A DNA stretch of 64,000 nucleotides from Areca catechu (taxonomy: Eukaryota > Streptophyta > Magnoliopsida > Arecales > Arecaceae): positions 145,968,638 to 146,032,637 of the forward strand of contig CM038045.1 of the NCBI GenBank assembly GCA_021397845.1, written 5' to 3'. Position 1 is the stretch's first letter. Each line of letters opens with the position of its first letter. Positions 32,915 to 43,650 of this stretch are shown here, piece after piece. The notes below the pieces were generated by a model. That model made no database searches and was not told the origin of the DNA. It saw nothing but the letters and a program-made list of their open reading frames with translations. Both the position numbers and the translations under genes were made by a program.

Positions 32915-33259
32915 CTAACAGATTATGGACTCTCTAGGTTTGACCCTAGTCTGGTATGTACAAGAAAAATTATCAAGGATCCCTAACAAATGCCATAAAG
33001 TGTACCAAAAGTAAATGGCAAAAGGGATGGGTTCTAAGGAGTCATGCAGCCTGGTAATTTCAAAAAAATGCAACCCCATGGCTCTAAAATTGTGAGAAGG
33101 CTCTAGGAAGGGGAGAAAATAGGAGTCGGAGTCTTGGGGTAATTTCTGGGTGTCATGAAATAGACCTTGGTTATTCAGGATAATCTTAAGATTTGGACAT
33201 TGTTCTACAGGTGCAAGTTCCAAGGCTAGATGGAATGTTCCTAGATTGTGGAAGGTCAT
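32915..33259 (-). pseudogene. TE-6 integrase-core remnant
   Basis: This open stretch of 114 codons encodes EQCPNLKIILNNQGLF, LPQDSDSYFLPFLEPSHN, LHFFEITRLHDSLEPIPF, YFWYTLWHLLG and QTRVKPRES. It aligns by eye with the TE-1 integrase core (LPKTQ, then SKMAHFLP, RLHGLP, SYFWKTLWHKLG and HPQTDGQTE). DRD and the terminal catalytic Glu context are replaced. It is the longest uninterrupted version in the window and shares its residues with the TE-5 and TE-3 versions. Confidence 0.75.
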
Positions 33260-33479
33260 TAGTAAGGTCTTTGGGAAGTTTATCCACCTTGTACAGTCCT
33301 CTAAAACTTGATGTCTACCTCCCTGGGGTGGTTCTATATGAACGGTACTTGTTCCTGACCAGCCTTAGGGCAATACTTGTGAATCTTCACCACCTCCTAC
33401 AATCGTCGATCCTCCTGGCTCATTACTCCGTTCACATTCTCTAGGTGTTTCAGGATCTTTTTCTTTTGGTTCCTACCTC

Positions 33480-34154
33480 GATGATTTCTACCTTGGGCCC
33501 ATCTTCACCATATTCCTCTACTAAACTGATTCACAAATGTCTTCTTCAATTCTTAATGGGTCAGGAGTTAATTTCCCTAGATTTACAATGGGTTCAACCT
33601 TAAAGTCTTCCTCCTTAGGTTCAACAATGGGTTCGGGTTCAGTTTTCAGTCATTTCATCTATAAGTAGGTAGGGGCGGTGCACTGACTAGCAAAATGCTC
33701 AGGTTTATGACACCTATAGCTGTTACCTTGGGGATCGGGCCTCCTCCTCTGGACTTCAAAGACTTACTCTTGTCCTCTCTACTGTATTGGGGTCGATTCA
33801 GACTGGACGACTAGGACTGGGTCGGGCTAGGCTTGGTCGACTGGGGTCAGATCGGTTCGGGCTGGTCACTTGGGTAAGCCGGCTATAACCTTGGGTGGAT
33901 CCGGGGATACGGCTCTGATTCCTAAAGGGCTCAGGGTTTTTGTAGGCAGGAGCTCTTTGGAAATGCTCATGGAGCCTAGCAACTTATGCTAGGGGTCCTA
34001 ATCTGGCCTCTATTTGATCAACTCTATTAGTCAACTAGTTGCTTAATTGATTCATGGATTGAGTTAGGGCTCCAATGTTAGCTCAGAGTTGGTCCATGGC
34101 TTCGGTAAGGGGTGGAGAAGGTGGGTGAAAAGAGGTTCCTAATCTAGTGCACAT
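33480..34154 (-). pseudogene. gag: TE-6 minimal gag remnant
   Basis: It opens at 34154 with M-C-T-R-L-G-T-S-F-H-P and runs into a probable coiled coil (LTQSMNQLSN and TNRVDQIEARLG). The gag core is missing. A proline and arginine rich stretch follows, then a knuckle near 33715-33670 reading S-Y-R-C-H-K-P-E-H-F-A-S-Q-C, whose first Cys is Ser. An acidic LVEEYGEDG-like spacer lies near 33520. Stops occur in several places. The layout is the TE-1 gag with its capsid core removed. Confidence 0.7.
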
Positions 34155-34990
34155 GTAACACACACAGAACGGTGCTAAGGTTTGCTAGACCTAGGAGATC
34201 TCATCAAATGTAAAGTCAAGAAGATGAACCTGGAAGTAGTAACTTGGCACATGGCCAGCTAAATGTAAGGTTAGTGGAGGTTCTTCTTTGCTTGCCTAGA
34301 CACCAATTTGAAATTGGCCAGGTAAGCAAACCAACCCACATCCCTTTGGGATCTAGTCCCTGAACCACTTTCCTAGACACCAGCTACTCAAGCACACACC
34401 AACAAGTGATCTAGCTTTGCTCGACACATGGGTCGACCTGACTTCGTGGGTGTCTCTAGCTCACTAGAGTAGATTAAGCATCTAATCAATTTTAGTTAAC
34501 AGCTAGGGTTCGATATGTCGGGTAGTGGTTTTTGGGCTAGGGACAGGTAATAATATCCTGACCTTATGTTAATTTGACGCCCTTAGGTTGAGTATGCAAA
34601 TTGATGCACACAAATGACTAATGAAATGACTTAAAATTTTCTTGTTTTTTTTGTCTTTCAGATGTGTGAATGCTAAACAAAATGTAGAAATTGAAAATAT
34701 GCCCCTAAATGCAAGAAATAGCTAGATGGATGAATGAAGCAAGAAAGAGATGCTTGCTGGAATTTCAGACCTGAGATTTTACTCAGGTAGTATTTTGGCT
34801 TGTAGAAATCCTACAAACTGAAATAAATCTAAGAAAATAGCCAAAAATACTCTGAATTAAATATGATCTAAAAAAATAGAAATCACAAAATTTAGAGGTC
34901 CCTACAGAGAGAAAAAAATTAATGTTCAGACTATATACGCACTGAACAGGATGTAAAAATGAAAAGAAAAGATGCACTATTCCTAGCCTT
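34155..34990 (-). other. TE-6 leader, no gene
   Basis: This AT-rich leader lies between the primer site and the gag ATG. It shares short blocks with the TE-1 and TE-5 leaders, and no open frame is supported. Confidence 0.55.
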
Positions 34991-35002
34991 GCTCTGATAC
35001 CA
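34991..35002 (-). other. TE-6 primer binding site
   Basis: The minus strand reads TGGTATCAGAGC four bases after the 5' LTR end, a perfect initiator tRNA-Met site. Confidence 0.93.
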
Positions 35003-35006
35003 ATAA

Positions 35007-36732
35007 TGATGCAGGGGTGTAGGTTAGGGCTAGAGATGCTAGTATGGATGCTTATGATGCAAAGAAATTTTTTTATAGTTGATGAGTTTTAGATGTTTTT
35101 AGGTTCTTGATTCCCGATCACCAACAAAGACTAGAAATAGGAGAAGCTGAATAATGGAAGCCCACACTAGCAATTCAAGTCCCTAAATAGTGAAAAAGAA
35201 CAGGATCCCAGGATTAAGAAACCTGGTAGGACTAAGCTCGATACACAATACCTACTTAGGAGATAGGGGCAAATCTCACACATCTGAAGCGCCCGATGTA
35301 GAGATCGCTCGACTCGATGCGGCCTGGGTGCCTAAGCAGTCGAACCCGCGGATGCACTGGCTTTTAGTCGGGTGGTCACGATGGCAAAGTAGACTATCTC
35401 CGATGCCCGAGATACCAAGGAGGACCTGTAGGCAAGCAAAGTAGGGATTAGTGAAGTGGAGAGACATATTGAAATGGAGCTAAGGTAGGGTTGAGAAGGA
35501 GCTTCGAGCCCGGTGTCCGGCTGGATTCCGAAGTCGAAGAAGAAGATAACTTGAGGCCTCGCACACCACGACGTCCCGGAGGACGAAGGATTATAGCCTC
35601 ACACCACTCGATGTCAAGGAGGACGAAGGACTTTCGATGCCCTGGGGCGATGAAAAGGTGGCCTCACACCACTCGACATCCCTAGGGACGAAGGAAGCCT
35701 CACTCAAACCTAGTCTAGGAGACAATGGTTGGAGAGGAAACAAGACTCAAGATTTTTTCATTCAATCATTCAATATCCTTACAATGGAGGGGGTTGGGTC
35801 CTTTAAATAGGCACCCAAGGCCCATTTGAATTCAAAACATTTCAAACCAAATTACAACCTAAAAGATGGTGCCCACATGGATGGGGAGAGCTCTTCATGG
35901 ACAACCAAAGGGAGGAGGGGATTGGCGTGGCATGTGGGTGGGCTTGGAGAGGGGGATTGGCCTTTTGACTTCCTTCTTTGCATGCTTACTTTGGAAGAAA
36001 ACAGGAGCAAGGCTTGCTTGAAGGGATGTGTCTCCTCCTTGGGTTTCTTCCATGCCTAGTTGGAGTGAATCATGGCCGACCAAGGAGGGAGCTTTGGGCA
36101 TTACAAATTTGAGGGCTTGGAATGGGGAATGTGCTCCTTGACTTTCCTCTCTTATGTGACTACTTTGGGAAGAAACTTGGGAGATGGCTTGTTTTGTGGC
36201 TTGGTCTCTTCAAGAATCTTCAACGCCCCATTTATTGATGGATCAGGCATGATGTGGGGGAGGGAAGAGGGGGATGATGTCTCCTCCTTCCAAGGTCGCC
36301 CAAGAGAAAATGGTATGGAGAGGGAATGCGGAATGCATGAGGGCACCTCCTTGCTTCCTTCCTTGGATGCCCAAGTGGCAACTGATGTGGCGCCACATAG
36401 GTGGCTGAGGTGGCGCCTATGTTGGCATCTTTCCAAGTGTAAGAGGTGGGTTGCCCACAAGGAACTTGACTTGGTCTTGAAAGCCAGGTTGACTTCAATT
36501 GGGCTTGGACCCAATCCAAACTCAGACTCGAACCAAAATAAATACAGGACCCTGACCTAAACATGACTGAAATGGTCAAGGTACAAGACTAAAACAAACT
36601 TAGACTAGGTATGACTAAAAATTATAAAAATACTTGGCTTATAGCCTTATTACAAGACTCACAGAAGTGGAACCCTAATCTGAGATCCACAGAGGGTTGA
36701 GGAGCCTCTGTCGGATCTTGGTGCCCACACCA
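35007..36732 (-). repeat. TE-6 5' LTR
   Basis: In element sense it starts TGGTGTGGGCACCA at 36732 and ends CTGCATCA at 35007. It holds a GC-rich minisatellite (about 35553-35697, units containing CCTCACACCACTCGA and GGAGGACGAAGGA). The long open frames at 35826-36579 on both strands are LTR sequence and are broken by indels in the other LTR. Confidence 0.95.
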
Positions 36733-37395
36733 CCCAACTTAGTGGTATTTTAAAGGCTCATAAAGAAGCTATCAATGAGAAATTACTGAAATGAGAGATC
36801 AGGATCTTGGAAATTTTATAATTGATTTCCTCTATTCGACACCAATTTTGAGAACTGCCTCCAAAACTTTCCATAATATTAAAATAATGTATGGTGACAG
36901 AGCTAATATTAATCTAGAAAAGGTACCTAAATTTAAAATGGGAAGGGATATTGACCAAACACATCATATATGAGAAAGAGAATAGGGTAGACCAACCCAT
37001 AATTGAAAAAATATTTAAACTACCACCTCCAATCTTAGCCCAACAAACACAATCCCTTGCTAAGTATTGTGTAAATTAAAATAATTTTTTTAAACCCTGG
37101 AATAACATGCTTGCCTAGTATACTTTATTGATTCGGGCTAATCATCATAGAGTACTCTATGAACATTTTTCTACCATGATGACAAGGCCTCCTGATTGGC
37201 TTTGTTCTTTTGATATTATGAGGGACACATTTAAGTTAAGCACCTATTAGACTCCCTCATAATGTCCGGTTAAAGATGTTAAACTTAGCACTTGTTGGGA
37301 GGCAATCCAATATTTATTTTTTATATCCTTACAAATAAATAAAGATAATAAAAAAATAAATAAAATATAAAAAAATTTCAATCCTAGTTGACTAT
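36733..37395 (+). repeat. TE-4 internal remnant after TE-6
   Basis: The open frame interrupted at 30539 continues here for about 20 codons (GILKAHKEAINEKLLK) before a stop. Further on are AT-rich sequence and the phrase GTTGGGAGGCAATCCA near 37296, followed by an A-rich stretch. The first bases of the TE-7 LTR probably lie at about 37385-37400. No known domain is recognised. Confidence 0.5.
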
Positions 37396-38938
37396 TGATG
37401 TGGCATGATCGTGACGTGGAATCCACATTGGACCAGGCTAGCAGCCATACTAGCAGGAGGTGCCATCGGGACACGATGGATGGGTCAAGCCCCTGGTCGA
37501 GGTCAGCTCCCATCTGAGGTCGAACTCCCAGTCAAGGTCAAGCTCCTACCTTCTGAGGTCAAGCCCTCGGCCAAGGTCGAGCCCCCGCGAGGGTCAGCTC
37601 CCATTCGAGGTCAAGCTCTCGATCGAGGTCGTGCTCCCATATTTCGAGATCGAGCTCTCGAGATAGAGCTCTCCTTGTCGAGGTCGAGCCCCCGACCAAG
37701 ATCAGCTTCCATTCGAGGTCAAGCTCCTAGCCACGGTCGTGCTCCTGCCTTCCGAGGTCGAACCCCTGGTCGAGGCTAGCTCCCAATCAAGATCAAGCTC
37801 CCGATTGAGGTCATGTTCCCACCTTCCGTGGTAAGGCCACCTTCCGAAGTCATGCTCCCACCTTCTAGGGTTGAGCTCCTGAGATAGAGCTCACCCCTTG
37901 CCAAGCTCAAGCCATCTTCCAGGGTCATTCTCCCACCTTCCGGGGTTGAGCTCTTATTTTCCAAGAAAAGGTTCCCACCCAGGATCAAGAGGCATCATCA
38001 ACCACCAAAGGAATAGCCAGGAGCAATGAAGAGAGGACCAGAAGGAATTCAAGCTATGGCATTGAGGCCCTAGGCTACCTACGACCTCTGGAGGGTGGCA
38101 TGTGTTTCGTTGAATGTTTTAGGCTTTACAACATGCCACCAACATGCTCTGCGCAACGTGTGCTCCACCAAGTTCCAGGCCTTGCAGCATGATGCCTGTG
38201 CCCTGCCCACCATGCAATCGAGGCTCTAGTTCTCGTGACATGCCACCTATATCCCCTCCAAGATGAGTATCCTATTAAGGCCCTAGGCCCTGCCACACAT
38301 TGACAGTCCCTCTTGGAATAGAAATGCTCCACCATGGCTTAGGGCTCGGTGGCATGGCGCTTGCACCTCCCATGGGATATTGCTCGACCTGAGGGGCAAG
38401 ACTCGAATTATTCCAGTAAACACCTCCAATAGAAGATCTCCATCCGAGGACCGGTGCGATAAGGGGAGGCTGCTAATAGAAGAAAACCCCTCCAAAGGAC
38501 GGTACCAGGAAAGTGACATCCTAATGAAGCCCTAGACTCGGTATGGGCCAATTATCCCATATAAAATGGAAGAAGGGACCTCCAGCAAAGGAGAGGAACA
38601 ACTGGTAAGACAACAAGAGAGAAAGGGCAAGAAACCGAGAGAGAGAACCTCCATGCACTCTCACTTCACACTTATTCCATCTCTTATAATTAGATCTTAT
38701 TTTTTCTCCTCTATGCGGAGGAAACCAAATCCTCCATGATAGAGGCTCTGTCCCACTTGATCATCCCAACTGACTTGATCATCGAAGTTTCCCTACCAGA
38801 ATCCCCGGCCCATGTCTCCTCTCTTTTGCAGGACAACTAACCAAGGAGTTGACCAGAAAGGGGACCAAGCATTCGGAGGGAGCTCGACGCATACAAGACA
38901 CATCAGAGCTATAGGCCATGATGATCTAGGAGGCAACA
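37396..38938 (+). repeat. TE-7a 5' LTR
   Basis: Its start is uncertain within about 37385-37400. It ends CAACA at 38938, two bases before the primer site. A TATA-like TATAAAAT is at 38560-38567. The first half is an imperfect repeat of CGAGGTCGAGCTCC-like units (about 37486-37965), which generates Ser-Arg rich open frames that are not genes. Confidence 0.8.
38560..38567 (+). promoter_or_regulatory. TE-7 LTR TATA box
   Basis: TATAAAAT lies about 380 bp before the LTR end in TE-7a and is repeated in TE-7b near 46446. The position fits a U3/R core promoter. Confidence 0.45.
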
Positions 38939-38940
38939 GA

Positions 38941-38960
38941 TTGGCATGCCTGGAAGGGGG
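38941..38960 (+). other. TE-7a primer binding site (Tat type)
   Basis: TTGGCATGCCTGGAAGGGGG resembles the TTGGCGCGCC...GGGGG primer region of Tat-type elements (a tRNA-Arg assignment recalled from the family). TE-7b has the same motif at 46828-46847. Confidence 0.7.
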
Positions 38961-39330
38961 GATATAAAGATCTAACAGTAAGTCCCCCGCTACTAGAAGA
39001 ACACACGTGGATACTCGCGGCCCTATGTTGATGACCCATGCATGGAAAGCTTCCGTCAGCCATGCAGGGGACCCTCTCCACCATGGTGATCAGCAAAGCC
39101 TGGAGGGGGAGCTCCCCACTTTACCACCGTGGCCTTAATAGACCCTATATTGTCACACTCGCATAGCAAGTTCAATCCTTGGCTGTGGCAGTGCGTCAGC
39201 GCCATCAGCATCATCGACCCCTAGCAACATAGTAGTAGACAGGGATGCCGGTAGCGCACACAGCTGTTCCCCACACCAACCTACGGTTTATCCAGGAAGG
39301 GCCATCTCGTGCAGCCTCCAACCCAAAGGG

Positions 39331-39837
39331 ATGCTCTCTGGCGGTAAGGAAGGTGCAAGATGGTTAGACCAATTGGGAGAGATGCTCCCTAGTCTCAGAC
39401 CATGGTGCACTCTTGTGCCGAAGGCACCGATGCAGTCAGGAACTGAGACACATGTCCCTCTACTCTATGCCCCCTACACCCTTGATGGCCTCTATCGAAG
39501 GGTCCACAAACAAGGCCATCCACCGTCGAGTGGAAAGGTGCCTCGAAGAGCAAAGATTCCCATGGAGATCGAGGACGAGCATTTCCTGCATCGTCCTCCC
39601 CCACTAATGCCATCCGTTAGATGCGACAAGTCTCACTACTACCTTTTCCATGGGGACCATGGCCATGATACCGACGAATGCCACCATCTGAAGAGGGAGA
39701 TAGAATACCTGATCAAGTACAGCTACCTTGAAAAGTATGTGGAAGGAGGAGTTATCCTACCAACCCAAAGTGAAGAGCCCCGACCACTCGCCATCGACAA
39801 CCGGCCCCCTGAGAAGCCAATGGAAATGATCTCCTAG
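39331..39837 (+). pseudogene. gag: TE-7a gag with a 0.77-kb internal deletion
   Basis: The open stretch joins an N-terminal part directly to the C-terminal knuckle region (SHYYLFHGDHGHDTDECHHLKREIEYLI), a Tat-type Cys/His block. Compared with TE-7b it lacks the gag core. The missing interval matches 47436-48202 and lies between two copies of AGAGCAA, so it was lost by a microhomology deletion. The remaining frame happens to stay open, which makes this look like a small intact gene, but it is a deletion product. Confidence 0.85.
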
Positions 39838-39949
39838 GGGGTAGAAAGAAGCTCAAAGATGGCTAAGGGGAGAGAAGAGAATGATGACATATTTCCCTAT
39901 GAGGGAGAAGGGCCGACTAAGTAGATAACCCAAATAATGATGCTGTCAT

Positions 39950-41460
39950 TGTAGAAATGATGAGAGCTAAACACCCTGTAAAGCAAATTATGGTTGATAA
40001 TGGAAGCTTTGCTGACATCCTTTTTTAAGATGCTTTTGCAAGGATGAGCATGTCCACTGACCAAATAAAGCTAGTATTCATGCCCTTGGTCAGTTTTATC
40101 GAGGATCAGTCGAGGTTGAAGGAGAAATTATCCTCTTAATAATCATCGAAATGCCACCTCGGTAGAGTATCGTGCTATCAACATTAATAATTGTGAGGCT
40201 TCCCTTACCTTACAATGTGATCCTGGGGCATCCTGGACTCAATATGCTCGATGCCACCATTTCCACCGATGTCTCCTAAACCAATTCCCAACTCCTTGGG
40301 GGACTAGAGAGATAAGAGGGTCTCGACAGCCTATCCAACACTGCCTGCAGGCCATCCTAGGAACCTGAGAGGCTAAGCAGGGTCCAGCCATTGACCAATC
40401 AAGCCTGATGGAATTGGAGCTGAAGGGCAGGCCAATCAAGCCTTTGCTACCTTTTCATCTGGAAGAGGACCCACTGAAGATGATGCAAGTGGGAGCCCTA
40501 CTGCTCGAGGAGGAGGGATCCTGCATGCTCATCTTCTTGCAAGCCAATGCAGACATCTTCGCCTGGACTACAGTAGACATGCTTGGGATCCCCTCCAGAA
40601 GTAATCACTCACAAGTTGAATGTCTGCCTCAATAGTTGTCCAGTCCGGCAGAAGAAGAGAAGCTTCACCCCGGAGAGATAGAAGGCGATCATGAGGAGTC
40701 GAAAAGCTCCTTGCTGCGGGCTTCATCCATGAGGTACAATACCCAAACTAGCTAGCTAATGTAGCATGGTCAGGAAAGTCTCTAGGAAGAGGAGGATCTG
40801 CATGGACTACACCAACCTTAATCGAGCATTCCCGAAAGATAGCTTCCCGCTTCCCAAGAATAACTAGCTAGTGGATGCAACCTCGAGCCACAAACTCAAC
40901 TTCAAGGATGCATTCTCCAGGTACAACCTAATCTATTTTCACCCAGAAGATGAGGAGCACATGGTGTTCATAATTGACAGAGGAATGTATTGCTACAAGA
41001 TGATACCATTCGGCCTCAAGAATACATGGGCCATGTACCAGTGCCTGGTCAGCAAGGTCTTCAAAAATCAGATAGGCTGCAATACACAGGCCTACATGGA
41101 TGATAGGCTCATCATGAATGGTCAGGAGTCAGATCATATCATTGACCTGGCAGAGGCCTTCGAAAACCTCCACCTCTACTAGATGAAGCTAAACCCCACC
41201 AAATGCATATTTGGCATTGCAACAGGAAAATTGCTGGGGTTCATGGTTACTCAACGAGGGATAGAGGCCAACCTTGAGAAGATCCAGGTGATCACTGAAA
41301 TGAGACATGCTGTCTCCTAGAAGGAGGTTCAGCACTTGACCGGACATGTCATGATGTTGAGCCATTTCATCTCGCACTTTACCAAGCACTGCCAGCCATT
41401 TTTCAAGGTGCTATGCAAGATGCATGACTTCACTTGAATAGAGGAATGTCAAGAGGCCTT
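39950..41460 (+). pseudogene. TE-7a protease and reverse transcriptase
   Basis: A degenerate protease (KQIMVDNGSFADIL near 39990-40030; DNG in place of DTG or DSG, as in many Tat elements) is followed by a linker and RT. RT motifs are HKLNFKDAFSRYN (about 40890-40925), MIPFGLKNTWAMYQC and the catalytic region AYMDDRLIMN (about 41088-41120), then GFMVTQRGIEANLEKI. Stops stand at codons such as 41180-41182 and 41318-41320 where the family usually has Gln. Confidence 0.87.
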
Positions 41461-42360
41461 CGAGGGGCAAAAAAAGCTCCTCACCTCTCCACCGTTGCAA
41501 CCCAGGTCGGAGCCCGAGGAGGAGCTCCTTCTATACTTGGTGGTTTCACCAAAAGTAGTCAACTCAGTGCTGGCCTACACTGACAAGGATGGCTCCTAGC
41601 GGTCAGTCTACTATATCAGCAAGTTATTCTATGATGTAGAAACTAGGTACACTCAATCCAAAAAGATTATCTTTACACTCATCGTGTCTATGCAATATCT
41701 CAGGCCCTACTTCCAAGAACATTCGATTGCGATCCTCATCGACCAGCCTCTGAGGGCCATATTAAGCCACCCTGATATATCGGGGAAGCTAGCCAAATGG
41801 GTAGTGAAGCTCAATGAGTTCAACATCACCTACCATCTAAGGCCAGCTCAAAAGGCCCAGGTCCTTGCTAATTTCTTGGTGGAATGCACCTAGGCAGCTG
41901 AGGATCTATAAGAGGTGGACAAGTGAGCCGAGCCTGAGTAGAGTTCAACCTCAGAGGTAATGACATGGATTCTACATGTTGATGGCACTTCCAACACCAA
42001 CGAGAGTGGAGCCGGGCACATCCTTGCTAACTCAAATGGAGTCATTGCTAAGTATGCACTGCGTTTCCTCTTCAAGGTGACCAACAATTAGGCAAAGTAT
42101 GAGGCACTCCTCATGGGGTTGAAGGTGTCCTACGAGCTGGGCATAAAGTGCCTGAATGTGTTCATGGATTCGCAGCTCGTGGTGGGTCAAGTCTCCAATG
42201 AGTAAGAAGCTCGAGATCCTATGATGGTAAAGTATCTGGACAAGGTACGCTCATACATAGTGAACCTCCAGTACTTCAACATTTCTCACATCCCCAGCAT
42301 GAAGAATGTTCGAGCTGACATCCTCTACCGGCTAGAAACCCTATTGAATTTGTTACAGGG
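41460..42360 (+). pseudogene. TE-7a dual RNase H (connection-like domain and archaeal-type domain)
   Basis: The first domain (LLLYLVVSPKVVNSVLAY, then VYYISKLFYD and LAKWVVKLNEFNITYHLRP) is the usual Ty3 RNase H, here without a convincing catalytic set. The second begins WILHVDGTSNTNESGAG at about 41970 and contains AKYEALLMGLKVSYELGIKC and VFMDSQLVVGQV. That supplies D, E and D acids of an archaeal-type RNase H, a hallmark of the Tat and Ogre group. Stops at 42089-42091 and around 41890-41940 disrupt it. Confidence 0.85.
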
Positions 42361-42609
42361 GCATATCTTTGTTGAATATTTGGAAACTCCCAACTATGAG
42401 TCTGTGGCAAAGGTCCAGCAAGTCACCTTCGATGTGAGCTAGATGGATCCTTACATCAAATACATCACCACAGGCACCCTGCTCGAGGATCGCATGGAAG
42501 CCAGCCTCCTCAAGAAGAAGGCCACATGCTTCGTACTGATGGACAGATAGCTCTCTATCAGAGGTCCTACTCCTACCTCTTACTAAAGTGCTTGAGGCCC
42601 TTAGAAGCC

Positions 42610-43200
42610 ACCTATGTACTTTAGGAGATACATGAGGGCGTCTGTGGGAACCATGTGGGAGGCAGGACTTTAGCCTATAAGGCACTCCGACAAGGATACT
42701 TGTGGGAGACCATGCAGAAAGACATGCGATTTTATGAAAAAGTGTGATCAATACCAACGTCATGCTTGCATCCAACATCAGCCAGTCACACTTCTTTCCC
42801 AACTTTTTGCTCCATGGTTGTTCATCCAGTGGGGAATGGACATCTTAGGTTCCTTTCCCTCCATGTCTGGTCAACAAAAGTACCTGATCGTGGCCATCGA
42901 CTACTTCACCAAGTAGGTCGAAGTCGAGCCCTTAGCGTGGATCATCGAGGCTAAGGCTAGATCCTTCTTTTGGAAGTCAATCATCTACCATTTCGGACTC
43001 CCGCACTCGATCATCACCGACAATGGGCCATAGTTTGACAACCAAGCTTTTAAAGAATTCTATACCGACCTCAACATCCACCATCGCTTCACTTCAGTGG
43101 CTCACCCCCAGATCAACAGGGAGGCCGAGGTGACCAACCGAACCATCTTGCAAGGCCTCCCCCATTCTGGATGAGGCCAAGGGATGATGGGTCGAAGAGC
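42610..43200 (+). pseudogene. TE-7a integrase
   Basis: The zinc region reads EIHEGVCGNHVGGRTLAYKA (about 42628), with the two His, then after a frame change KKCDQYQRHA, where the second Cys is Tyr. The core has WGMDILGSFPSMSG, a TAG for Trp at 42914-42916, IITDNGP then TAG at 43031-43033, and NREAEVTNRT near 43115-43140. The three catalytic acids remain. TE-7b keeps TGG and CAG at the two stop positions. Confidence 0.88.
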
Positions 43201-43209
43201 TCCCCGGTG

Positions 43210-43650
43210 TGCTGTCGGCTTACCACACCACACCTTAAACGATGACAGGTGAAACACCATTCAACCTTGTCTTCGACTCTGAGGCCATGATCCCAGTGGA
43301 GGTGGGACTGCCCACATGCAGGTGGAGCAATATAATGAAGCTGAGAATCTAGCCCGCCTCCTCCTCAACATAGATTTGCTGGACAAAATAAAGAGACAAA
43401 GCTCGACTCCAAATGGTGGCATACTGGTAGTGGGTAGCTCGCTAGTACAACTCCTATGTCAGGCCCAAGGCATTCCATCTGGGCGACCTGGTTCTACTAC
43501 CTCACTAGACTCGATGGTGCTCGGTTCTCTTGGACCTAGAACACCAGCAACCTAAGGACGTTCCACCAATAATATAAGACTCTCCCTCAATAATGAAAGT
43601 TCATTTTTGGTGCCACACTATTTTCCACCTATGCAAGGATTCCATCCACC
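43210..43650 (+). other. TE-7a end of pol and spacer
   Basis: The sequence continues Pol-like coding (LSAYHTTP and TPFNLVFDSEAMIPVEVG in shifting frames) to about 43560, then non-coding spacer with a possible polypurine-free stretch. No further gene is seen. Confidence 0.5.

Larger units (their letters stand above)
30540..36732 (-). mobile_element. TE-6: RT-less chromovirus inserted in TE-4
   Basis: LTRs at 30540-32269 and 35007-36732 flank 2.7 kb of internal sequence read on the minus strand. A perfect 5-bp target duplication, CCCAA, lies at 30535-30539 and 36733-36737. The internal region has a primer site, a short gag remnant, one damaged knuckle, an acidic spacer, an integrase-core remnant, the integrase C-terminus and a chromodomain. 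No protease active site, RT or RNase H is present. It is the most compact of the RT-less elements. Confidence 0.95.
22772..37395 (+). mobile_element. TE-4: old Athila-like Ty3/gypsy relic, interrupted by TE-5 and TE-6
   Basis: Three host segments (22772-23480, 29082-30539 and 36733 to about 37395) become continuous when TE-5 and TE-6 and one copy of each target duplication are set aside. A degenerate tRNA-Asp primer site lies at 30034-30051 and the phrase TTGTTGGGAGGCAATCCA, common in Athila-type internal regions, lies at about 37294-37311. No RT or integrase is visible, so this is a deleted or non-autonomous copy. It is the oldest recognisable host layer in this part of the window. Both of its outer boundaries are uncertain. 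Confidence 0.65.

Noticed and set aside
32915..33259. Considered as a novel protein domain unrelated to known families
   Set aside because: The TE-8 version retains FWRTLWH and CHPPTKGQ at the spacing of the integrase core, so an integrase origin is far more likely. The interest lies in its retention, not in a new fold.
37405..37779. Ser-Arg rich open frames resembling SR splicing factors (also 45347-45667)
   Set aside because: They arise from the CGAGGTCGAGCTCC-type DNA repeat in the Tat LTR. Several frames give similar Ser-Arg text, as expected from a repeat and not from a gene.
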